Assembly: GCA_046759145.1 (NCBI GenBank) | Contig: JBHIBR010000026.1 | Location: forward strand, 1 to 11,078 | Reading direction: 5' to 3' | From: JBHIBR01 sp046759145 [NCBI: Nitrospinota bacterium] | Lineage (GTDB): Bacteria; UBA8248 | Length of the DNA stretch: 11,078 nucleotides | Shown: piece after piece, positions 6,955 to 11,078 of the stretch | How positions within the stretch are numbered: the stretch's first letter is position 1 | How the letters are laid out: each line of letters begins with the position of its first letter | Notes under the pieces: generated by a model | What the model was told of the DNA's origin: nothing | What the model saw: the letters and a program-made list of their open reading frames with translations, nothing else | The model's database searches: none | Position numbers and translations under genes: made by a program

Positions 6955-8816
6955 GAGAGGAGTTCCTCTACCTTGGCCCTCACCTCGGAGACCTTGAAGG
7001 GCTGGCCCTGGACCTTGTGGAGGCCGACGGCGTCCACCAGGAACTCGGCCCGCACCACCTTCAGAAGCTGGCCCATGTTCATCTCCGGGATGAGCACCTT
7101 GTTATAACGCCCCAGCACCTCCCCCAGGTTGGAGGGGAAGGGGTTCAAGTGGCGCAGGTGGGCGGCGGCCACGGGGGCGCCCTCCTCCAGGAGGCTCTCC
7201 ACCGCGGCGGCGATGGGGCCTCGGCTGCACCCCCAGCCCAGCACCAGCAGTTCCCCCTCCTCGGGGCCCATCACCTGGAGGGGGGGGATGTCCCAGGCGA
7301 TGCGCGCCACCTTCTCCGCCCGCAGCTCGGTCATCAGCTGGTGGTTGGCGGGGTCATAGCAGACGCCGCCCGTGATGTGCTCTTTCTCCAGGCCGCCGAT
7401 CCGGTGGGCCATGCCGGGCGTGCCGGGCACCACCCAGGGCCGGGCCAGGGTCTCCTCGTCCCGCAGGTAGGGCGCGAAGCCCTCGGGGTCGGTCCGGAAC
7501 TGGGCGGAGAGCTTCGGCAGATCCCCCACCTTCGGGATGAGCCAGGGCTCCGCCCCGTTCGCCAGGGAGCCGTCGCTGATCAGGATGACGGGCGTCATAT
7601 ACTTGGTGGTGATCCGGGCCGCCTCGATGGCACACCAGAAGCAGTCGGTGGGCGTCGAGGCGGCCACCACCGGGATGGGGCTCTCGCTGTTGCGGCCGAA
7701 AAGCGCCAGCAGGAGGTCCCCCTGCTCCGTCTTGGTCGGCAGCCCCGTGCTCGGCCCCGCCCGCTGGATGTCGCACACGATGAGGGGCACCTCCATCATC
7801 ACCGCCAGGTTGATGGACTCGGACTTGAGGGCGAGGCCCGGCCCGCTCGTCCCCGTCACCCCCAGGCAGCCCGCAAAGGAGGCGCCGATGGCGGCCGCGC
7901 ACGCCGCGATCTCGTCCTCGGCCTGGAAGGTGTAGACCTCGAAGTTTTTGTGCAGGGCGAGCTCATGGAGCACGTCGCTGGCGGGGGTGATGGGGTAGCT
8001 GCCGTAGAAGAGCTTGAGCCCGAGCAGGCGGCTTCCCGCGATGAGCCCCAGGGCCATGGCCTGGTTGCCGGTGATGTTGCGGTAAGTGCCCGGCGGGTAG
8101 ACCGCCTCCCGGACCACGTAATGGGTGGAGAAGATCTCCGCCGTCTCCCCGAAGTGGTATCCCGCGAGGAGCGCCCGCCGGTTGGCCTCGGCGATCTCGG
8201 GCCGATTGCCGAAGCGCTTCTGGACCCACTCCAGGGTCCTCTCCACCGGCCGGGTGTACAACCAGCACATCAGCCCCAGGGCGAAGAAGTTCTTGCACCG
8301 GTCCGCCGTGTTCACCGGTAGCCCGAGACCCTCGAGCGCCATGCGCGTGTGGGCAGATAGGTCCAGGGCGTGGACGGTGAACCGGGAGAGGCTTCCGTCC
8401 GTGAGGGGATTGCCCTTCCAGCCCGCCCTCTGGAGGCTCTTCTCATCGAAGCTGGCGGTGTTGGCGATGATGGTCCCCCCCGGCCGCAAGTCCTTGATGT
8501 TCGCCTTGAGGGCGGCGGGGTTCATCGCAACCAGCACGTCCACAGAGTCGCCCGGGGTGTGGATGTCTCGGCTGCTGAAGTTGATCTGGAAGCCGCTCAC
8601 CCCCGCCAGCGTCCCCGCCGGAGCCCGGATCTCGGCCGGGAAGTCGGGAAAAGTGCTCAGGTCATTGCCCGCGAGGGCGCTGGCGACGGTGAACCGCTCC
8701 CCCGTGAGCTGCATCCCATCGCCCGAGTCGCCGGCGAAACGAATGACAACCGTCTCCACCTCCTCGAGGTGCTTCGGGGGATGCTCGCTGACCTCCGCCG
8801 AACCCGAATCGGACAT
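6906..8816 (-). CDS. korA: 2-oxoacid:ferredoxin oxidoreductase, fused gamma-alpha subunit
   Basis: This 636-residue subunit fuses the gamma domain to the alpha (pyrimidine-binding plus domain II) part, as in KorA of two-subunit 2-oxoglutarate:ferredoxin oxidoreductases. The gamma domain spans about residues 20-215 and carries RFAGDSGDGMQLTG at 26-39. The alpha part follows: YPITPAS at 274-280, the family's hallmark; FQAEDEIAA at 297-305; GTSGPGLALKSE at 322-333; and QRAGPSTGLPTKTEQGD at 351-367. Domain II includes LGWGCSRGP (526-534) and RHLNPFP (555-561). All the motifs I look for are intact and the length is typical. The ATG at 8816 has GGAGGGGG nine bases upstream. It is first in a two-gene unit with korB, behind a recognisable promoter. 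In organisms with such enzymes this pair serves oxidative or reductive TCA-cycle flux; which direction operates here is not visible. Confidence 0.94.
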   Translation of the reverse strand: MSDSGSAEVSEHPPKHLEEVETVVIRFAGDSGDGMQLTGERFTVASALAGNDLSTFPDFPAEIRAPAGTLAGVSGFQINFSSRDIHTPGDSVDVLVAMNPAALKANIKDLRPGGTIIANTASFDEKSLQRAGWKGNPLTDGSLSRFTVHALDLSAHTRMALEGLGLPVNTADRCKNFFALGLMCWLYTRPVERTLEWVQKRFGNRPEIAEANRRALLAGYHFGETAEIFSTHYVVREAVYPPGTYRNITGNQAMALGLIAGSRLLGLKLFYGSYPITPASDVLHELALHKNFEVYTFQAEDEIAACAAAIGASFAGCLGVTGTSGPGLALKSESINLAVMMEVPLIVCDIQRAGPSTGLPTKTEQGDLLLALFGRNSESPIPVVAASTPTDCFWCAIEAARITTKYMTPVILISDGSLANGAEPWLIPKVGDLPKLSAQFRTDPEGFAPYLRDEETLARPWVVPGTPGMAHRIGGLEKEHITGGVCYDPANHQLMTELRAEKVARIAWDIPPLQVMGPEEGELLVLGWGCSRGPIAAAVESLLEEGAPVAAAHLRHLNPFPSNLGEVLGRYNKVLIPEMNMGQLLKVVRAEFLVDAVGLHKVQGQPFKVSEVRAKVEELLSWAPKAAIEPTASGAD

Positions 8817-8936
8817 AACTGTTTACCCCCTCCGCCGTTCCGCTCCGCATCGTTCGGGACAGATACTTCCTCCCCCGCCCGCAACCGCCCGCTGGGGCGC
8901 GTTGCCGGCGCAAAGCCGCGGAGCGTGCACGATTTT

Positions 8937-8965
8937 ATTATCCCGCGGTCCGGTCCCCCGGTCAA
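8937..8965 (-). promoter_or_regulatory. Sigma70-type promoter for korAB
   Basis: On the minus strand a -35 box TTGACC (8965-8960) and a -10 box GATAAT (8942-8937) are separated by exactly 17 bases; each box matches consensus in five of six positions. The -10 sits in a short AT-rich island (GATAATAAAATCG) within very GC-rich DNA. Transcription would start near 8930, giving a leader of about 114 nt before the korA ATG at 8816. The -35 box covers the TGA stop codon (8964-8962) of the HD-domain gene. The prediction rests on sequence alone. Confidence 0.7.
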
Positions 8966-9549
8966 TGCCCCCCACCGGCCCCGCCCTCTCCCGCGAGGCC
9001 CGGTTGAGGCGCGATTTCCTTCATCGCCGAGAGGACGACCTCCACGTGCTCCTCCAGGGGGACCCCAAGCTCCGCCGCCCCCCGCTCGATGTCCTCCCGT
9101 TTCACCCCTTTGGCGAAGGCCTTGTCCTTCCACTTCTTCCGGACCGAGCGCACGTCCACCTCCCGCACGTCCTTGGAGGGTCGCACCAGCGCCACCGCCG
9201 TGATGAGACCCACCAGCTCGTCCACCGCGAACAGGGCCTGCGCCATGCGCGTCCGCCGGGGCACCCCCGTGTACTCGGCGTGGCCCAGGACCGCCTCCAC
9301 CACCTCCTCGGGGTAACCCCTTTCCCGGAGTATCTTGGCCCCCTCGTAAGGGTGGGAGTCAGGCGAGGGGTTGCGCTCGTAGTCGAAGTCGTGGATGAGG
9401 CCGGCGATGCCCCACTCCTCCTCGTCCTCGCCGAAGCGGCGCGCATAGGCCCGCATGGCGGCCTCGACGCCCAGGGCGTGCTTGCGGAGGTTGTCCCCTT
9501 CGGTATAGGCGAAGAGGAGGGCTTCGGCCTCGGCGCGGCTCGAGCTCAC
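8962..9549 (-). CDS. HD-domain metal-dependent phosphohydrolase family protein
   Basis: The 195-residue soluble protein has an HD-superfamily metal site: H24 (LRKHALGVE), the paired H53-D54 (LIHDFDYE), H66 (HPYEGAKIL), H90 (LGHAEY) and D110 (AVDELVGL). The extra histidines after the HD pair resemble HDIG-type and bimetallic members. Such proteins hydrolyse phosphate esters of nucleotides or related compounds, but the substrate here is unknown. The C-terminal third is charged and helical (KKWKDKAFAKGVKREDIERG) and ends in a Gly-rich tail. The start is GTG at 9549, with GAGGAGG four bases upstream. The other half of a CCTCC/GGAGG palindrome (9554-9565) could pair with that ribosome-binding site. 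It is upstream of korA on the same strand, but korA has its own promoter, so a functional link is only suggested by adjacency. Family is certain, function is not. Confidence 0.9.
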   Translation of the reverse strand: MSSSRAEAEALLFAYTEGDNLRKHALGVEAAMRAYARRFGEDEEEWGIAGLIHDFDYERNPSPDSHPYEGAKILRERGYPEEVVEAVLGHAEYTGVPRRTRMAQALFAVDELVGLITAVALVRPSKDVREVDVRSVRKKWKDKAFAKGVKREDIERGAAELGVPLEEHVEVVLSAMKEIAPQPGLAGEGGAGGGH

Positions 9550-9693
9550 GCGGCCTCCTCGGAGGAAGGGGGTTGATATCGGATGCTCCCCACTACCCTA
9601 CCACAGCCCGGAAGGGGCGCGCAAAGAGGAAGAATTCCCGGCTCTCCCGGATGTTCCGCTTCCCCGCGCACGCCTCTCGGGGAGCCTCCGGCC
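9550..9693. other. Intergenic gap between MFS and HD genes
   Basis: These 144 bases hold no credible gene. An imperfect hairpin lies at 9661-9683 (TCCCCG/CGGGGA arms, 11-base loop), and the Shine-Dalgarno palindrome of the HD gene is at 9554-9565. On the minus strand the best promoter-like pair is TTGCGC with TAGGGT 18 bases on, too weak to call. No T-run terminator follows the MFS gene, so the HD gene may be read through from upstream. Confidence 0.5.
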
Positions 9694-9709
9694 TCATCCC
9701 CGAGGCCGG
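9688..9709. repeat. Perfect 8-bp stem-loop over the MFS stop codon
   Basis: CCGGCCTC (9688-9695) and GAGGCCGG (9702-9709) are exact inverted repeats separated by a 6-base loop. The MFS stop codon (9696-9694) falls in the loop and the inner edge of the stem. No T tract follows on the minus strand, so it is not a classical intrinsic terminator; it could stabilise the 3' end of the mRNA or slow termination. Confidence 0.6.
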
Positions 9710-10914
9710 TCTTTCGGAAGATAGGCCGTGAAGAGGAGGCCGAGGAGGAGGAAGAGCGGCAACACCCAGAAGGCGCGGAGGAGCCCCACCCGCTCGGCGA
9801 CGATGGAGATGGGAAGAACCGAGAAGCTGGCCGCGCCCCACGAGAACCCCAGCGTGAGCGCGCTTGCGAAGCCGCGGTGAGAAGGAAGGAATTCCTGGGC
9901 GAAGGCCATACTGACCCCCATGGGCATGTACAGGCCCGCTCCCAGGATTGCCACGGGGAAGAGACCCAGCCGGGGGGGCGCCGAAAGAAAGCCGATCAAG
10001 CCGATGAGTGCCAAGACAAACCCGATGGATATGACCTTCCGCTTCCCGAAGCGCTCCGAGAGTGCGCCACCGAGCATGACCCCCGCCATGCCGAAGAAGA
10101 GCAGGATGGAGCTCGCGATCCCTCCCTGCCAAAGGCCCATGCCCCTCTCCACATACATCGTGGGCAGGAAACCCTGAAGATTGATCGTAACGGTCGCCCG
10201 GGAAATCGTGACGACCAACAGAGTGAGAATCGGGAGCCTCGCCTTCCACATCGCCCGGCCGAGTCCTCGAAGAATGGTGGAGCCTTCACCTGCGGCAGCG
10301 GCGGGATCGGGCTTTGGAAGGCCGCGCATGACACCGATGACGGCAACCAAGTTGACGATCACGTAGAGCCAGAGCCACTCCATTCCCCACCATTTCGCCA
10401 CGAAGATGGCCACGAGCGGCCCCAGGGAAAATCCGAGTCTGCCTCCGCTGATGAAGACGCTCACGGCGAGGCTGCGGTGGGTGTCGCTCAGCGCTCCCGC
10501 CCGGGAGGCCATGTCGGGATGAGCCAGGCCGGCGAGGATCCCTCCGAATGGGATGATGATAGCCACGGCCGTGAAGGTGGGCAGCCATCCGACCGCGGTG
10601 AGACAGAAAGCGCTGCCCACCAGCCCGGCCGCCAGCCAGGGGAGGCGGGGCCAGCGGTCCACCAGGATGGCCGTCAAGGGCTGGCTCAGGGCGTTGCTCA
10701 TCGAGAGAAGGTAGACCAGCACCCCGGCCGACCCCAGGGAGACCTGGAACTTCTCGCGCAGGAGGGGAAGCAGCGGGCCGAGGAAGCTGACCTGGCTGTC
10801 CACCAGGAAGTGGGCCAGGAACAAAAGGCCCATTCCGACCCACGGCAGGGCTTCGGAGGCTTCTCCGAGGGTGGCTCCCGGGCGGATCGCGTTGCGGTCC
10901 CCCTCCCGCCTCAC
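9694..10914 (-). CDS. Major facilitator superfamily transporter, Fsr-like
   Basis: The 406-residue inner-membrane protein has about twelve hydrophobic helices in two sets of six, split by a polar loop near residues 198-225 (GLPKPDPAAAAGEGSTILRG). MFS loop motifs are visible: DRWPRLP at 86-92 between helices 2 and 3, and LSERFGKRK at 285-293 between helices 8 and 9. The first helix (AHFLVDSQVSFLGPLLPLL, 34-52) and AHPDMASRAG at 131-140 resemble the fosmidomycin-resistance (Fsr) group of drug exporters, where a histidine-proline pair occupies the same place. The substrate is not determined. The GTG start at 10914 overlaps the stop of the truncated transposase frame (GTGA) and has only a loose G-rich stretch upstream. 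The next Met (residue 28) would cut into helix 1, so the GTG is kept, with doubt. Composition matches its neighbours to the left. Confidence 0.88.
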   Translation of the reverse strand: MRREGDRNAIRPGATLGEASEALPWVGMGLLFLAHFLVDSQVSFLGPLLPLLREKFQVSLGSAGVLVYLLSMSNALSQPLTAILVDRWPRLPWLAAGLVGSAFCLTAVGWLPTFTAVAIIIPFGGILAGLAHPDMASRAGALSDTHRSLAVSVFISGGRLGFSLGPLVAIFVAKWWGMEWLWLYVIVNLVAVIGVMRGLPKPDPAAAAGEGSTILRGLGRAMWKARLPILTLLVVTISRATVTINLQGFLPTMYVERGMGLWQGGIASSILLFFGMAGVMLGGALSERFGKRKVISIGFVLALIGLIGFLSAPPRLGLFPVAILGAGLYMPMGVSMAFAQEFLPSHRGFASALTLGFSWGAASFSVLPISIVAERVGLLRAFWVLPLFLLLGLLFTAYLPKDRPRG

Positions 10915-11078
10915 GCCCCACCCCCGGCGAGGGCGAGGCTCGGAACCGGGGTGAGGGGGCAGGCCGCCGCGGCCAAGGCGGCCAGCAGGGCAAGGACGGA
11001 CGAAGCCCAGGCTATCGCGGTCAGCGCAAGGGCGTCGTCCAGTTCCCGGCAGGCGAGCAATCCACCGTCTGAGGTGAT
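10911..11078 (-). pseudogene. Truncated transposase, IS1380-like, N-terminal remnant
   Basis: Reading inward from the right edge, the minus strand gives ITSDGGLLACRELDDALALT, which resembles the N-terminal region of IS1380-family DDE transposases, where a T-x-D-G/A-G-L-L-x-x-R-E-L-D motif precedes a conserved A-L-G-L-T. The similarity stops around 11010. The rest of the 56-codon frame is a low-complexity Ala/Leu/Pro stretch ending at TGA 10913-10911 and does not look like transposase. The catalytic core is therefore absent, unless the element is intact elsewhere. The very start of the protein lies outside the window. No terminal inverted repeat or target duplication could be identified. Assignment rests on about 22 residues. 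Confidence 0.55.
10916..10956. repeat. GC-rich stem-loop just upstream of the MFS start
   Basis: CCCCGG (10922-10927) pairs with CCGGGG (10946-10951). Inside it CGAG (10928-10931) pairs with CTCG (10939-10942), and outside it CC, CA and GG/TG pairs extend the stem imperfectly. On the minus strand it lies directly before the MFS GTG, so it would sit in the leader of that mRNA or mark the edge of the transposon remnant. There is no T tract. Its role is unknown. Confidence 0.5.

Noticed and set aside
5890-7107. Plus-strand open frame (405 codons) opposite korB
   Set aside because: Antisense shadow of korB; no domain and no plausible start signal.
7017-8321. Plus-strand open frame (434 codons) opposite korA
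   Set aside because: Its translation is His/Gly/Val-rich and biased in the way expected of the complement of a GC-rich gene, and korA on the other strand carries all expected family motifs.
8125-9576. Plus-strand open frame (483 codons) across korA, the intergenic gap and the HD gene
   Set aside because: It runs antisense through two well-supported genes and a promoter, and shows no recognisable motif.
9590-9640. Promoter-like TTGCGC/TAGGGT upstream of the HD gene on the minus strand
   Set aside because: Only seven of twelve consensus positions match and the spacing is 18 bp; in GC-rich DNA this is not convincing.

Overview
The window is a GC-rich piece of a bacterial genome (roughly 70% G+C by eye over 1230-11078) in which every convincing gene lies on the minus strand. 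It reads right to left as nine full-length genes, plus one possible partial gene and two gene remnants. The organism cannot be named from sequence alone. High GC, a two-subunit ferredoxin-dependent 2-oxoacid oxidoreductase and an FtsX-type ABC/AttH-like operon would suit an uncultured lineage of the Rokubacteria/NC10/Tectomicrobia/deltaproteobacterial kind; this is inference only.

Right end (11078-9694): an apparent N-terminal remnant of an IS1380-type transposase stops being recognisable near 11010. A GC-rich stem-loop follows, then a 12-helix MFS transporter resembling the fosmidomycin-resistance (Fsr) group.

Middle (9549-5812): an HD-domain phosphohydrolase is followed by korA and korB. 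These encode the gamma-alpha fusion and the beta subunit of a 2-oxoacid (probably 2-oxoglutarate):ferredoxin oxidoreductase. A near-consensus sigma70 promoter, whose -35 box covers the HD gene's stop codon, should drive korAB. The two genes overlap by 49 bp. A strong intrinsic terminator (hairpin plus eight T) closes the unit.

Left-middle (5788-1228): a three-gene operon joined by short overlaps encodes a LolD/YbbA-like ATPase, a 10-helix duplicated FtsX/MacB-type permease, and a secreted or anchored AttH/CrtC-family lipocalin-like protein. It looks like a lipid or lipoprotein extraction/export machine. On the plus strand, head to head with the ATPase gene, lies a 44-codon remnant of a glyoxalase/VOC-fold gene; the two start codons interlock in one CCATGG.

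Left end (1180-1): the base composition drops to about 50% G+C. Two genes of unknown function sit here: a roughly 100-residue soluble protein, and a coiled-coil/single-helix protein carrying about nine degenerate 20-residue beta-strand repeats. A possible start of a further gene runs off the left edge. The composition shift and lack of recognised homologues mark this as the likeliest accessory segment. No tRNA, rRNA, CRISPR array or replication origin was seen.
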